A DNA stretch of 64,000 bases from an uncultured Granulosicoccaceae bacterium. Its GTDB lineage: Bacteria > Pseudomonadota > Gammaproteobacteria > Granulosicoccales > Granulosicoccaceae. The notes under the pieces were generated by a model. That model searched no databases. It was not told the DNA's origin and saw only the letters and a list, made by a program, of their open reading frames with translations. A program made the translations under genes and the position numbers. This document shows positions 1-10,100 of the stretch, in pieces (position 1 is the stretch's first letter; the number at the start of each line of letters is the position of its first letter). The DNA lies in assembly GCA_938035525.1 (NCBI GenBank), contig CALHOI010000005.1, forward strand, positions 1 to 64,000. The letters are read 5' to 3'.

Positions 1-7
1 CATGCCT

Positions 8-102
8 GTCAGGTGAAGGGTGATTGCCAGGTAAAGCCTGCCTGCGCGGTGAAACGCAGGGGGAGCTGTCAGGTGTGATGTGGACCCGTCAGGTACTCCC
101 CC
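8..102. repeat. Short repeats and hairpin arms downstream of cytochrome c4
   Basis: The heptamer GTCAGGT occurs three times (8-14, 68-74, 88-94) and once with one change (27-33). GGGGGAG (59-65) and CTCCCCC (96-102) can pair. CCTGCG and CGCAGG also form a small hairpin near 40-60. The sites lie just past the stop of the minus-strand cytochrome gene, so a role in ending its transcript is possible. There is no clean U-tract, and the function is unknown. Confidence 0.3.
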
Positions 103-113
103 TTATTCAATTG

Positions 114-719
114 CTAGTGAAGCCCGCTTGCGTAATTGGCCAACGCGTCGATCTCTGCATCGCTGAGTCGATGCGCGAGCGACCTCATCATTTCATTTGG
201 GTCGTTATTTCTCTCACCGGATCGAAACAGCTTTAATTGCGCAACGAGATACGCTTTGTTCTGGCCGCTCAACACAGGATAAGCCGCTGCCGGATTACCC
301 TTTCCAGAGGGTCCGTGACATCCTGTGCAGGAGGCTATATCGGCACCGGTAACACCGCCACGATAAATGTTTTGTCCAAGCGTCAAATTGTCTTCTTCGG
401 CTGCACCTTTTATGGGTGTCATTTCAGCGTAATAGGCTGCCAAATCCAGAATATTCTGATCAGACAATGCTGCCGCCATGGGGCTCATTAGTTGATTTAC
501 TCTTTCGCCATCTCTGTAAGCGGTAAGCTGTTTGGCGATATAAGATGCATGTTGCCCCGCCAGATTAGGGTAGTCAGGCGTTAAGGCTTTGCCATCTGCA
601 CCGTGGCAACCTGAGCAGGTTGCAGACGCCGCTTTACCGGCTTCTGCATCGCCTTGTGCATACGATGGGCCCGCCATGACAACACACAGCAGGGCGGCGG
701 CTAGGTTCCGCTTGTTCAT
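114..719 (-). CDS. Cytochrome c4, dihaem periplasmic c-type cytochrome
   Basis: A 201-residue secreted dihaem cytochrome that probably carries electrons from the bc1 complex to terminal oxidases in the periplasm. Residues 1-21 form a Sec signal peptide ending near SYA. Two haem-attachment motifs, CSGCH (35-39) and CTGCH (131-135), sit in two similar half-domains. Each half is followed by methionines (SPMAA near 79-83, NEMM in the second half) that could be the sixth ligands. Length and two-domain layout fit cytochrome c4. It is divergent from yihA, a neighbourhood common in gammaproteobacteria. The ATG start at 717-719 follows a GGAGG-like ribosome site (728-723 on the minus strand). Confidence 0.9.
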   Translation of the reverse strand: MNKRNLAAALLCVVMAGPSYAQGDAEAGKAASATCSGCHGADGKALTPDYPNLAGQHASYIAKQLTAYRDGERVNQLMSPMAAALSDQNILDLAAYYAEMTPIKGAAEEDNLTLGQNIYRGGVTGADIASCTGCHGPSGKGNPAAAYPVLSGQNKAYLVAQLKLFRSGERNNDPNEMMRSLAHRLSDAEIDALANYASGLH

Positions 720-829
720 TAAACCTCCGGAAAATTCAATAGAAAACTGGTTAAACTCTATGCGGATAAACCGCGTACTGACGACGATTTTAGCAGAACG
801 CCAACCGCTTCCATGGTGTAACAGGCCAG

Positions 830-1432
830 ATGAACCCTATTTATTTTTCTACCAGCTTCACCAGCAGTGCCGAAAGGCTGGACCAGTGCCCCAACGCGAT
901 AGTTGAGGTCGCGTTTGCCGGTCGGTCTAACGCCGGAAAATCGAGCGCCATCAATACCATTACTCGTAATGGAAAGTTGGCGCGCACCAGTAAAACCCCT
1001 GGTAGAACACAGCTGATCAATCATTTCGAAGTCGAAGATCAGCGCTTCCTGGTTGACTTGCCTGGCTATGGGTATGCCCAGGTATCCAAGTCCAGGCAGA
1101 AGGCCTGGCAAGCATCCATGCTGCGATATTTGTCTCGCCGGGATGCCCTGCGAGGCCTGGTGATCGTTATGGATATTCGACGACCACTACAAGACAGTGA
1201 CTGGAGCATGATAGAGCTACAACAGGAAAGTCAGGCTGAGTTGCATTTGCTTTTAACCAAAGCTGACAAGTTATCGCGCTCGGCGCAGCAGCAATCCGTG
1301 ATGAGCGTCCAGCGCCAAATGCACGAGGCAGGCATTTCAGCCACTATTCAGGATTTTTCAGCCCTGAAAGGCACTGGTCTGGACGATATGCATCGGGTAC
1401 TGGATCACTGGTTGTACGACCGAGCTTTGTGA
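830..1432 (+). CDS. yihA: Ribosome biogenesis GTP-binding protein YihA/EngB (YsxC)
   Basis: A 200-residue TrmE-Era-EngA-EngB-Septin-like GTPase needed for large ribosomal subunit assembly in the cytoplasm. The G1 loop GRSNAGKSS is at residues 31-39, a G2-type threonine is in the SKTPGRTQ segment, the G3 motif is DLPGYGYA, and the G4 motif is TKADK. SALKGTG follows near the C terminus as G5. Length is normal for the family. It is transcribed away from the cytochrome c4 gene, and the 110-bp gap holds both promoters. I see no anomaly. The ATG at 830 is well placed relative to the conserved N-terminal strand. Confidence 0.96.
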   Translation: MNPIYFSTSFTSSAERLDQCPNAIVEVAFAGRSNAGKSSAINTITRNGKLARTSKTPGRTQLINHFEVEDQRFLVDLPGYGYAQVSKSRQKAWQASMLRYLSRRDALRGLVIVMDIRRPLQDSDWSMIELQQESQAELHLLLTKADKLSRSAQQQSVMSVQRQMHEAGISATIQDFSALKGTGLDDMHRVLDHWLYDRAL

Positions 1433-1554
1433 CTTGGTGGGTGTCTGCGGTTGTTACTTTTCGTAACACACTGGCCTGTTTCGCCGGATATCCCCTTTTT
1501 TTTGGCTAGGAAAATCACTTAACTAATTGAAATATAAAGTAATTTAAAAAACAT

Positions 1555-1581
1555 ATGACAAACAGGCCATTTCCCTATAAT
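1555..1581 (+). promoter_or_regulatory. Candidate sigma-70 promoter of the HAAT transporter operon
   Basis: ATGACA (1555-1560) and a perfect TATAAT (1576-1581) are separated by 15 bases, a short but tolerated spacer. They lie in an AT-rich stretch about 310 bases upstream of the binding-protein start. Prediction by eye only. Confidence 0.45.
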
Positions 1582-1706
1582 CATTGGTAGGAGCGATTCG
1601 GGTCTGTTGGTCACAAGCGTTGTGCTGCCTTATTTTGCTTGCACGCAACGCTACAACAACCACACAGATTTAAATTTGTCGTGCCTTGTGTTCGTTGTTG
1701 TGGCTG

Positions 1707-1744
1707 CTCGAATACGAGTATTCGAGTTGGTACGAGTATTCGAG
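1707..1744. repeat. Palindromic operator-like repeat upstream of the transporter operon
   Basis: CTCGAATAC and GTATTCGAG form a perfect 9-bp inverted repeat around a 2-base centre (1707-1726). The right half TACGAGTATTCGAG (1713-1726) recurs exactly at 1731-1744, 18 bp on, so two copies face the same side of the helix. This is typical of a dimeric regulator's binding sites, or it could form a leader hairpin. The regulator is not identifiable here. Confidence 0.5.
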
Positions 1745-1888
1745 AAAAAAGAAGCCATCTGATTCTCGGCGGCATGTTTTGGCACAGGTACAAGAACAAA
1801 GTCGATTCGTAGCTCTCGTGAGGCAGGATTATCAGTCTTGCAAATCTAAAAAGTCATACAAGGGTCAATACCCGGAGGAATTTTTTGC

Positions 1889-3256
1889 ATGAGTAAGAAA
1901 AAGGCACCACTCAGTACTTGGACGCGCCGCGACGTGTTGAAAGCCAGTGCGGCTTCAACGGCTATCGCTGGTGCACCAATGTTCTTTTCACGCCACGCCT
2001 ACGGCGCGGACTTCCTGAACAACCCCGGTGACGGCAAGACCGTTACATTGGGTTTTAACGTTCCACAATCTGGCGCATACGCTGATGAAGGCGCGGATGA
2101 GCTTCGTGCATATCAGCTTGCAGTTGAGCATCTAAACGGCGAAGGCGATGGCGGCATGATGAACACCATGCAGCCAAGCGCACTGAAAGGTAACGGTATC
2201 CTCGGCAAAAAAGTTGAATACGTTACTGGTGATACACAAACCAAATCTGACGCGGCTCGTGCCTCTGCCAAGCGCATGATCGAAAAAGACGGCGTCGTTA
2301 TGGTTACGGGTGGCTCTTCATCTGGTGTTGCTATCGCTGTACAAAACCTGTGTCAGGAAACCGGTATTATTTTCATGGCGGGTTTGACACACTCAAACGA
2401 CACAACGGGTAAAGACAAAAAAGCCAATGGCTTCCGTCACTTCTTTAACGGTTATATGTCAGGTGCTGCACTTGGCCCGGTATTGGAAAAAGCCTACGGT
2501 AAAGATCGCCGTACTTATCATCTGACGGCTGATTACACTTGGGGCTGGACTCAAGAGCAATCAATCATTGCTTCTACTGAAAACATCGGTTGGACAACAG
2601 AACAAAAAGTTATGACGCCGGTTGGCGCTGGTGACTTCAGTCAGTACATCGCACCAATTCTGAACTCTGACGCCGACACGCTGGTTCTTAACCACTACGG
2701 TAAAGACATGATCAACTCTCTGACTCAGTCAATTCAGTTTGGTCTGCGTGACAAGCAAAAGAACGGTAAAGATTTCCAGATCATCGTTCCATTGTATTCA
2801 CGTCTAATGGCTCAAGGTGCTGGCGAAAACGTAAAAGGCATTTACGGTTCAACAAACTGGCACTGGTCACTGCAAGACGAAGGCTCTAAAGCATTCGTTA
2901 AGTCGTTTGGTGCTAAATACGGTAACCCGCCTTCACAGGCAGCTCACACTTGTTACGTACAGACTCTGCTGTATGCAGATGCCGCTGAACGTGCCGGTAC
3001 TTTCGAGCCTTGCCAGATTGTTTCGGCACTTGAAGGTCATAAGTTCGACGGTACGGGTAACGGTCCTACTGAGTACCGTGCAGAAGATCACCAGTGCTTC
3101 AAAGATGTGTTGGTTGTGAAGGGTAAAGACAATCCTTCTTCACAGTTTGATTTACTGGAAGTTGTAGAAGTGACTCCACGAGCGCAGGTTGAGTATGCAC
3201 CTGATCACGAGATGTTCGCTGGTGGTGATTTGGGTTCTTGTAACAACGGCGCGTAA
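1889..3256 (+). CDS. ABC transporter periplasmic binding protein, HAAT (Liv/Urt/Ami) type, Tat-exported
   Basis: A 455-residue type I periplasmic binding protein (Peripla_BP_6) that captures the substrate for the permease and ATPase genes that follow. The N terminus carries a twin-arginine signal (TRRDVLKASAAS, residues 12-23, ending near AYGA), so it is probably exported folded. The body has the TGDTQTKSDAARASAKRMI and TGGSSSGVAIAVQ segments typical of the fold, and several cysteines near the C terminus. Length is nearer to urea, amide or short-chain amide binders than to LivK (about 370). I do not recognise it as UrtA, so the ligand is open. The ATG follows CGGAGGA at good spacing. Confidence 0.85.
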   Translation: MSKKKAPLSTWTRRDVLKASAASTAIAGAPMFFSRHAYGADFLNNPGDGKTVTLGFNVPQSGAYADEGADELRAYQLAVEHLNGEGDGGMMNTMQPSALKGNGILGKKVEYVTGDTQTKSDAARASAKRMIEKDGVVMVTGGSSSGVAIAVQNLCQETGIIFMAGLTHSNDTTGKDKKANGFRHFFNGYMSGAALGPVLEKAYGKDRRTYHLTADYTWGWTQEQSIIASTENIGWTTEQKVMTPVGAGDFSQYIAPILNSDADTLVLNHYGKDMINSLTQSIQFGLRDKQKNGKDFQIIVPLYSRLMAQGAGENVKGIYGSTNWHWSLQDEGSKAFVKSFGAKYGNPPSQAAHTCYVQTLLYADAAERAGTFEPCQIVSALEGHKFDGTGNGPTEYRAEDHQCFKDVLVVKGKDNPSSQFDLLEVVEVTPRAQVEYAPDHEMFAGGDLGSCNNGA

Positions 3257-3280
3257 CAGCATCGTTTGTTAGGACTCTAG

Positions 3281-3311
3281 CCGGTCTGTCACTCTGGCAG
3301 ACCGGTTTTCT
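3281..3311 (+). terminator. Intrinsic terminator or attenuator after the binding-protein gene
   Basis: CCGGTCTG (3281-3288) pairs perfectly with CAGACCGG (3298-3305) around a 9-base loop and is followed by TTTTCTT. It sits 25 bases past the binding-protein stop and 117 bases before the permease start. It probably makes the binding protein more abundant than the membrane components, a common arrangement in ABC uptake operons. Confidence 0.8.
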
Positions 3312-3427
3312 TACATTCCATTTTCTTCAGTACTTTAATTGGTATTTTAGGCATCGCGGCCGAAGAATAGCAGGACGCAGCATTGTCATCGTTCGCCGTG
3401 GTTTTAGACTGACCGGAGTAATATTTC

Positions 3428-4444
3428 GTGGACGCCATACTGGTTCAAATTTTAAATGGCCTGGATAAAGGTGCCGCTTATGCACTTATTGCATTAGGGC
3501 TGACACTTGTGTTTGGTACGCTGGGCGTTGTCAACTTTGCGCACGGCGCAATTTTCATGATTGGAGCATTTTGTGCGGTCACGCTTAATCGTTTGCTTAC
3601 ATTGTCGACGAAGGTGAGAGACGAAAGCATAACGTTGTTTGAGGCTTTTAAAGAGGTGCCAATCCTCACCACAAAATTTCCGACAATAGGGCCCATTATT
3701 GTCGACTATTCGGTACCGTTGGCTATATTGGTCGCCATACCCATTATGTGGGGGTTAGGGCTGTTAATGGAGCGCGGTCTTATAAGACATTTTTATAAAC
3801 GTCCGCATGCTGATCAAATCTTGGTGACGTTTGGTTTGGCCATTATTATTCAAGAGATTGTTAAGCACTATTATGGTGCTAATCCAATTCCACAGGCGGC
3901 TCCTGCTGCGTTTTCAGGCAGCTTGAACATCGGTGCGCTGTTTGGCCTGGGAGATAATATTGTTTACCCATGGTGGCGTTTGATTTATCTTTCCTTCTCG
4001 TTATTTATCATTAGCGCTGTGTTTGCGTTTTTGCAGTTCACTACATTTGGGATGGTGGTTCGCGCCGGTATGCAAGACCGGGAAATGGTTGGCATGCTGG
4101 GTATCAATATCGAGCGTCGTTTTTCATTGGTGTTTGGCTTGGCTGCCGTTGTTGCGGGTTTGGCCGGTGTTATGTACACACCGATACTGCCTCCTGACTA
4201 TCACATGGGCATGGATTTCCTGGTTCTTTCGTTTGTGGTGGTTGTGGTCGGTGGTATGGGCTCACTGGGCGGGGCTGTTGCCGCCGGTTTCTTGTTGGGC
4301 ATATTGCAATCGTTTGCCTCCATGACCCAGGTTAAGGCCATTATTCCGGGTATCGATCAGATCATCATCTATCTTGTTGCCGTGGTCGTGTTGTTGGTTT
4401 TGCCACGAGGCCTGCTGGGGCGTAAAGGCGTGATGGAGGATTAA
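3428..4444 (+). CDS. ABC transporter inner-membrane permease, LivH family
   Basis: A 338-residue polytopic membrane protein, one of two permeases of the HAAT system. The N terminus ([20 protein letters not shown]) and the segment [20 protein letters not shown] are diagnostic of LivH/UrtB permeases. The later [20 protein letters not shown] loop is the conserved ATPase-coupling region. I read a GTG start at 3428 because it gives the full conserved N terminus and follows GGAG at 3414-3417. The insert around residues 58-95 ([20 protein letters not shown]) is somewhat longer than in LivH. The livM-type gene starts 4 bases downstream. Confidence 0.9.
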   Translation: MDAILVQILNGLDKGAAYALIALGLTLVFGTLGVVNFAHGAIFMIGAFCAVTLNRLLTLSTKVRDESITLFEAFKEVPILTTKFPTIGPIIVDYSVPLAILVAIPIMWGLGLLMERGLIRHFYKRPHADQILVTFGLAIIIQEIVKHYYGANPIPQAAPAAFSGSLNIGALFGLGDNIVYPWWRLIYLSFSLFIISAVFAFLQFTTFGMVVRAGMQDREMVGMLGINIERRFSLVFGLAAVVAGLAGVMYTPILPPDYHMGMDFLVLSFVVVVVGGMGSLGGAVAAGFLLGILQSFASMTQVKAIIPGIDQIIIYLVAVVVLLVLPRGLLGRKGVMED

Positions 4445-4448
4445 GACA

Positions 4449-5606
4449 ATGAATAAATCTGCGATATCTGATTGGGTACTGTTTTTTGGCTTTGCAGCCG
4501 CAATCTTAACCATGCCTGTTTGGTTAGCACCGTTTGGCGCTAACTATCCCGACTTAATGCAAAAATTTGCGATATTCGGTGTGTTTGCCATAGGGTTTAA
4601 TATTCTCTTCGGGCTCACAGGTTATTTATCATTCGGGCATGCAGCTTTTTTGGGTGTCGGCTCGTATACCGTGGTTTGGTCGTACAAGCTGTTAACCATG
4701 AATATCATACCGGGAATTATATTCGCGGTTATCGTGTCGGGTATATTCGCGTTTCTAATTGGTTATGTGAGTTTGCGTCGATCTGGAATTTATTTTTCAA
4801 TTCTGACGCTGGCGTTTGCACAAATGTCCTACAACCTGGCTTATTCAGTACTGACGCCAATCACCAATGGTGAAACTGGCCTTCAATTAACCTTGTCAGA
4901 CCCGCGTATTCTTGATTCTATGGCTGGTGTGGCGGTAACCAACAGCGTGCCCAACCCATCAGTGTTTGGTATTAAAACCAGTGGTCTGCCCGGGTTCTAT
5001 ATATGCGCCGTTGTTTTAATCATTGGTTTTTTTATAGCGTTACGCATTACACGTTCACCGTTCGGCATGATGCTAAAGGCAATCAAGTCCAATCAGACTC
5101 GAATGGCTTACACTGGTTTCAACACACGACCTTATCTGCTTTGGGCGTTCGTTATTTCTGGCATGTATGCCGGCTTAGCTGGTGGACTATTGGCAGTTAC
5201 CGATCCGCTAGCTGGTGCCGAGCGCATGCAATGGACAGCATCGGGGGAGGTTGTGCTGATGACAATACTGGGTGGCGTTGGCACTCTGGTAGGTCCGGTC
5301 ATCGGTGCTGTTGTTATCAAATATTTTGAAAACATTTTTTCATCGTTCAATAAGTCAGAGCTGCATCAAGTGTTCGCCGCTTTACCGGATGGTTTGGAAA
5401 ATGTCGTTGTCAGTGTAACCAGCATGTTTGTAGGAAAAGGTTGGCATCTGACCTTAGGTCTGATGTTTATGATTGTCGTTATATTTTTGCCGGGCGGCAT
5501 CATGGAAGGGGTGCGTCGCGTGGGTCGATTGTTTGGAATAGGTAAGCCTAAAACTCTTAAGCCTGCATCGGTAGCCACTACAGAGCAGGGGCAAGCTAAT
5601 GGATAA
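4449..5606 (+). CDS. ABC transporter inner-membrane permease, LivM family
   Basis: A 385-residue second permease of the HAAT importer. It has the LivM signature segments [20 protein letters not shown] and [21 protein letters not shown], and a C-terminal [13 protein letters not shown] coupling loop. About nine or ten membrane segments are visible, and the final 35 residues are a polar tail. The ATG follows GGAGG (4435-4439). Its stop overlaps the start of the next ATPase gene by 8 bases, which indicates translational coupling. Confidence 0.9.
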   Translation: MNKSAISDWVLFFGFAAAILTMPVWLAPFGANYPDLMQKFAIFGVFAIGFNILFGLTGYLSFGHAAFLGVGSYTVVWSYKLLTMNIIPGIIFAVIVSGIFAFLIGYVSLRRSGIYFSILTLAFAQMSYNLAYSVLTPITNGETGLQLTLSDPRILDSMAGVAVTNSVPNPSVFGIKTSGLPGFYICAVVLIIGFFIALRITRSPFGMMLKAIKSNQTRMAYTGFNTRPYLLWAFVISGMYAGLAGGLLAVTDPLAGAERMQWTASGEVVLMTILGGVGTLVGPVIGAVVIKYFENIFSSFNKSELHQVFAALPDGLENVVVSVTSMFVGKGWHLTLGLMFMIVVIFLPGGIMEGVRRVGRLFGIGKPKTLKPASVATTEQGQANG

Positions 5607-6360
5607 TGTCGTATTGCACGTTGCCGATGTACACAAAAGCTTTGCTGGTTTGCATGCTTTAAGTGACATCGACCTGTCAGTGCGTGAAGGTGAAACTCAC
5701 GCGATTATTGGGCCCAATGGAGCAGGTAAATCAACCTTGCTTAATGTGTGCATTGGTAGATTAAAGCCTGACTCGGGTCACGTGGTATTTGACGGAGAAA
5801 ATCTGACAGGCAAGCAACCACACCAAATTAACCAATTGGGTGTGGTCAGGGTATTTCAAACGCCTGAAATTTTTCCTGAACTGTCGATTCTTGAAAACGT
5901 CATGGTGCCAATACTGGCAAAACGTGACGGTAGCTTTAAGCTCAACTGGTTTAAGCGATTCAGTGGTGAAGCCGAAGTGCGTGACAAGGCCTCAAGTATT
6001 TTAAGTGACCTTGGTTTAGGGAGTATGTTGCAGCACGATGCCAGCAGCTTATCGCGAGGTGACAAACGACGGCTTGAGTTAGCGATGGGCTTGTCTCAAG
6101 ACCCTCGCTTGTTGTTACTCGATGAGCCAACTGCGGGTATGGCGCGACACGACACCAACGCCACAATTGAGTTGTTAAAAGACATTAAAGCCACTGGTAT
6201 GACAAAAGTCATTATCGAGCACGATATGCACGTTGTGTTCAGCTTGGCTGATCGTATTTCGGTGCTGGCCGGAGGGCGTATTATTTGTCAGGGCACCCCG
6301 GAAGAAGTCAAGGCAGACCCACGAGTCAAAGAGGCATACCTTGGAGAAGAACAAGTATGA
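5599..6360 (+). CDS. ABC transporter ATP-binding protein, LivG family
   Basis: A 253-residue ATPase subunit energising the HAAT importer at the inner face of the membrane. The Walker A motif GPNGAGKST is at residues 38-46, the signature is [14 protein letters not shown] (LSRGD in place of the usual LSYGQ/LSHGE), and Walker [12 protein letters not shown] is followed by the switch histidine in IIEHDMHVV. The start overlaps the permease gene by 8 bases, and its end overlaps the next ATPase gene through ATGA. Confidence 0.93.
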   Translation: MDNVVLHVADVHKSFAGLHALSDIDLSVREGETHAIIGPNGAGKSTLLNVCIGRLKPDSGHVVFDGENLTGKQPHQINQLGVVRVFQTPEIFPELSILENVMVPILAKRDGSFKLNWFKRFSGEAEVRDKASSILSDLGLGSMLQHDASSLSRGDKRRLELAMGLSQDPRLLLLDEPTAGMARHDTNATIELLKDIKATGMTKVIIEHDMHVVFSLADRISVLAGGRIICQGTPEEVKADPRVKEAYLGEEQV

Positions 6361-7094
6361 ATGCGCGGTCCGAACATGTTGCTGATACCAGTGCCTACTT
6401 CAGTGTCAGTAATCTGGAAGCCTATTATGGCGATAGTTATATTGTTCAAAACATATCGTTTGATGTTGCAGAAGGGCAGATTGTCGCGCTGTTAGGCCGA
6501 AATGGCGCTGGTAAAACATCTACGCTGCGAGCCATTGCGCGAGTGTCAGACCCCGAACTTCGTTCTGGTGAAATACAATTGTGCGGCGAATCCCTGCACG
6601 ATAAAAAAGACTTTGAAGCGGCCCTTGCAGGTGTGCAGCTGGTGCCTGAAGATCGTCGTATTATTCCCGGCCTTACCGTAGAAGAAAATCTTGATCTGGC
6701 GCGTATTGAAGGTAAAAGCGGTTGGGATTACGAGCGAATCTACGACTTGTTTCCCAGATTGAAGGAACGTCGCAAGCAAGAGGGTGTGACTCTATCGGGC
6801 GGTGAACAGCAAATGCTGGCTATTGGCCGAGCGTTGGCCAGAGATATAAAGCTGTTATTGCTGGATGAGCCTTACGAAGGCTTGGCTCCGGTAGTACGTC
6901 ACGATATAGAGCGCGCTTTGCTGGAAGTTAAGAACGAAGGTATTACAACCATATTGGTTGAGCAAAATGCCGTGGCTGCATTGAAGCTTGCTGATCGAGC
7001 GCTCATTCTGGATACCGGTGAAATTGTTTTCCGCGGCAGTGCGCAGGAAGTGCTCGATGACGAAGCGCTAAGACACGAGTACCTGGCTATCTAA
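6357..7094 (+). CDS. ABC transporter ATP-binding protein, LivF family
   Basis: A 245-residue second ATPase of the HAAT importer. The ATG at 6357 overlaps the previous stop as ATGA. An upstream in-frame codon at 6285 would add 24 poorly conserved residues inside livG and is less likely. Walker A GRNGAGKTS is at about residues 47-55, the signature is LSGGEQQMLAIGRALA, and Walker B is LLLLDEPYEGLAP, the LivF-type sequence. The first 14 residues are a polar extension compared with LivF. It is the last gene of the operon and converges on the YhaN-like gene with 26 bases between stops and no visible terminator. Confidence 0.93.
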   Translation: MNARSEHVADTSAYFSVSNLEAYYGDSYIVQNISFDVAEGQIVALLGRNGAGKTSTLRAIARVSDPELRSGEIQLCGESLHDKKDFEAALAGVQLVPEDRRIIPGLTVEENLDLARIEGKSGWDYERIYDLFPRLKERRKQEGVTLSGGEQQMLAIGRALARDIKLLLLDEPYEGLAPVVRHDIERALLEVKNEGITTILVEQNAVAALKLADRALILDTGEIVFRGSAQEVLDDEALRHEYLAI

Positions 7095-7120
7095 CTTGTT
7101 TTTCGGCTGGGGCCAGTATG

Positions 7121-10100
7121 CTATTGGCTCAGATTGCTTGGTGCAGATTCTGTTGCAAAGTCGTGTAACGGGTTTGCGGGCAGTTCGTGAACTTTGGCGT
7201 TTTTGCCAAGGTTAGCTCTGGCAATATCAACAACGTGCCGATGGTGGGTCAGGTATATTATTTGGCCGTGTTGCCCCATGTCGTTAAGCAAGCCTAGTGT
7301 TGCTTCGGTGCGGTTTTCGTCAAATGTCTCCATGATGTCGTCGGCGATAAACGGTAACGGGGTTCGCGCTTTGCAATAGTCCTCGTACGCCGCAATTCTC
7401 AAAGCCAAATACAACTGCGCACGTGTGCCGCTCGACATATCAATTGCCAGTTTGGATTGTCCTGTGTCTCGTATGCCCACTAAGTCTTCGTTGGTGCCTT
7501 GTTTGCCAGGCTGTGTGCGCAAATCAATATAATTACCGCACGTTATGACCGTAAACGCATTTTTTGCGTTTTCAAGCATGCTGCTTCGGCGTTGATCTCG
7601 AAAGTGACGTAATCCTTGCTCCAGCGCAAGTTTTCCTAAACGAGTGCGCATGGTTTGCATAGCTTGATCTTCAATCTTTAGTAACAGACTTTGCCTTTGC
7701 TGTTTTAACTGGGCAACGTTTGTGTCAGCATGAAACTGGTCTATGGGGTCTTGTATCGTACGGTACTCGTGGTGTAGCCGGTTGAGCATGTTGGTGTCAG
7801 ATTGCACATCCAGTTCTTGCTGGCTGATTAAAGCTGGAAGTTCGTGTTCGTCAACTTCAGTAAGCATGGCCATTGCTTCATCAATAGAGCTTACATTCAA
7901 GGTAGAGAGCAGTTCTTGCTCGAAGTCTTGTGCTTGGGACAATTTGCTGCGTTTTTCGTTGATTTTTTCTAATCGTTGTTCCAGCTCCACTGGGTCGTTT
8001 ACCTGGCAGTGAATGCTCATCTTGTTTAATTGCTCGGTGACTGGAAGCAGCTCGTTCTGCGTTGATTGCAGATTGGTTTTTGCGGCATGAATTTGCTCTG
8101 AAATTTTATTCAAGGTTGCGTTTGTTTCAATATTTATTGCATTCAATTTAAATAGCGTGTTGAGCCTTTCAGAAATAGAAAGCTCAGTGCTTACATCCAG
8201 ATTTTTTAAAACATCATTTGCTTGGTTAACATAAGTGTCTTGCTCTGCGTTTAGTTTGTTTAGCTGACGCTCGTTGGCCTCCAGTCTTGATTGTAAGACC
8301 GAAAGCTGTGCCAGTTTTTCCAATATTGAGCCCACCAAAGTTGGGTCGTTTGTTTCTATCCAGGTGGGTTTAAGCAAGTCGTTCCAGCTGTCTTGCCATT
8401 GCTGGTATTCTTTTTGTGCCGATGAAAAATCTGTCTGACGGACGTCCAGTTTTTTGCTTAGCGTGGTGTGATTGTCCTGCGCTTGTTGTAACGCGACGTT
8501 GATATTGCGTTGTTTGTTGCTGATAGATTGCGCTAAACCAAGGATTTCAGCCGAGTCAATCATGGCATCAATTTCGGCGTGGTTGTTTTGAGCAACGCTA
8601 TTCATCAGTGCTTTCAAGCGGCTATTTTCTTCAAAAATTGCCTCACTGATTTGCTTAATTTCATTTTCCAGTTTGTTAAGCCGAATTGCATCAGCTGTTG
8701 CCACATCGCGAAGCCCAAGCCAATTTAGTAGTTCTTGTGCAGACGATCGCTCTGCCAGTTGCAATTCAGATGCAATTACTGATAACTCTCCAGCCAGGGC
8801 ATCCTTTTTTTCTCTCTGTGCTGTTAGTTTTGACTGAAGGTTTTTGATTTTTTCTGCCAAAATGCCTAGGCGTGACTGGGTGGCGTTTGTTTGTTCTTGT
8901 TTTAATACCTGTGCAATGTGCTGATCGGTTAGCATGTCCAGATGCTGTTGCTGAAGCGCAATTTCTCGGGCTGATTTGTGTAATTGCGCATGTGGCAGTT
9001 CCTCGTCAAGTGCGTGCAGATGTGTTTTTATCAGCGTGTCGCGTTCCTTTCGACCAGACTCTAATGTGTTTTCAGGTAGTGCATTGCTGGCACCTTCCTG
9101 GGTTTCTACGTCGTTACTTTCTTCGAGTAAACTGTCAATACCCGATTGGCTAACAGCTATATCATGGCTTATCTGTGTTAATTGGGTTTGCAGTGTTTGA
9201 ATATGCGCTGCCGATGGGGTTTTTTGCTCCATTAATTGCTTTGCGTTGCCACGCCACGGGTTCAGTGCATTAAGGTTTTGTTCTAGTTGGCTTTGTGTAT
9301 CAATTTGCTGCTCCAGCAATTGTTTATGCCGAGCTGCCAGCGCGTTATCCTGCACCAGTGAGATGCAGTTGTTGAGCGCGTCCAGATCTATAATTTTTGC
9401 CTCGTTGTCATTGTCGTTAACGTAGCCCAGTACATTGAGCTCGTGCTTTGTTGAGGTGAGTTCCTTCTCAGCTGCACTCAATGTTGATTTATATTGTTCG
9501 TGTGTTCTTTGTAGCGCCGTGAGTTGAGCTGCTAAGGGTTCTGTCAGTATGTAGCTGGATGCATCAACGCTATCGGTGATACCCATTTGCGCCATTAATT
9601 GGATTTGCTGACTGCTAATGTCTTTGTTGTCTTGTATTAATGCGTCAATGTCTTCAGTGCGTTTTTCGAACAAAGTTTTGTCATTGCGTAGCTTTTCAAT
9701 AGTGTCTGAGTGTATTAACAGCTGGGTGTCAACGTTGATCCTGGATTTTTGCGCTTTGAGATCTTCTATTTGCTTGCTGTGTCGGGTGCTTTGTACATTC
9801 AACGAATACAGTTGCTTGTTTAAGTCTCTGGTTGCAGAAAGCCAAGTCTCAGGTGCGCCCGGCATACTTGGCAAGGCGTTAATGTTCGAATGAAGGGCTT
9901 TTATTCGTTTGGCAGTTCGAAGTGCACGTTGTTTGGTTTTCAGTGTATCCAGTTGAAGTTGATTGGCTCTTGCCTGTTTTTGAAATTCTTCGTAATGGCT
10001 TTTAAGCGTATTCGCTTGTTCTACTTTTTTTGCCCAGGCACTGGCGTTAATATCCAGTTGCTTTAGTTTGTCATCGATTTCTTTTAGCTCGTCTTTAAGT

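Larger units (their letters stand above)
1433..1888. other. Intergenic regulatory region upstream of the HAAT transporter operon
   Basis: There is no credible gene here. The first 130 bases are AT-rich. A promoter-like pair and a palindromic repeat are listed separately. The last 30 bases carry a strong ribosome site (CGGAGGA, from 1875) for the binding-protein gene. The length of the leader, about 300 bases from the putative -10, leaves room for regulation. Confidence 0.6.

Noticed and set aside
24-236. A 70-residue open frame at the left edge
   Set aside because: It overlaps the cytochrome c4 gene on the other strand and has no protein-like features.
1773-1795. TTGGCAC resembling a sigma-54 -24 element
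   Set aside because: The required GC at -12 with correct spacing is missing.
6285-6356. Longer N terminus of the LivF-type ATPase
   Set aside because: The extra 24 residues lie in the livG gene. The ATGA overlap at 6357 is the normal coupling arrangement.
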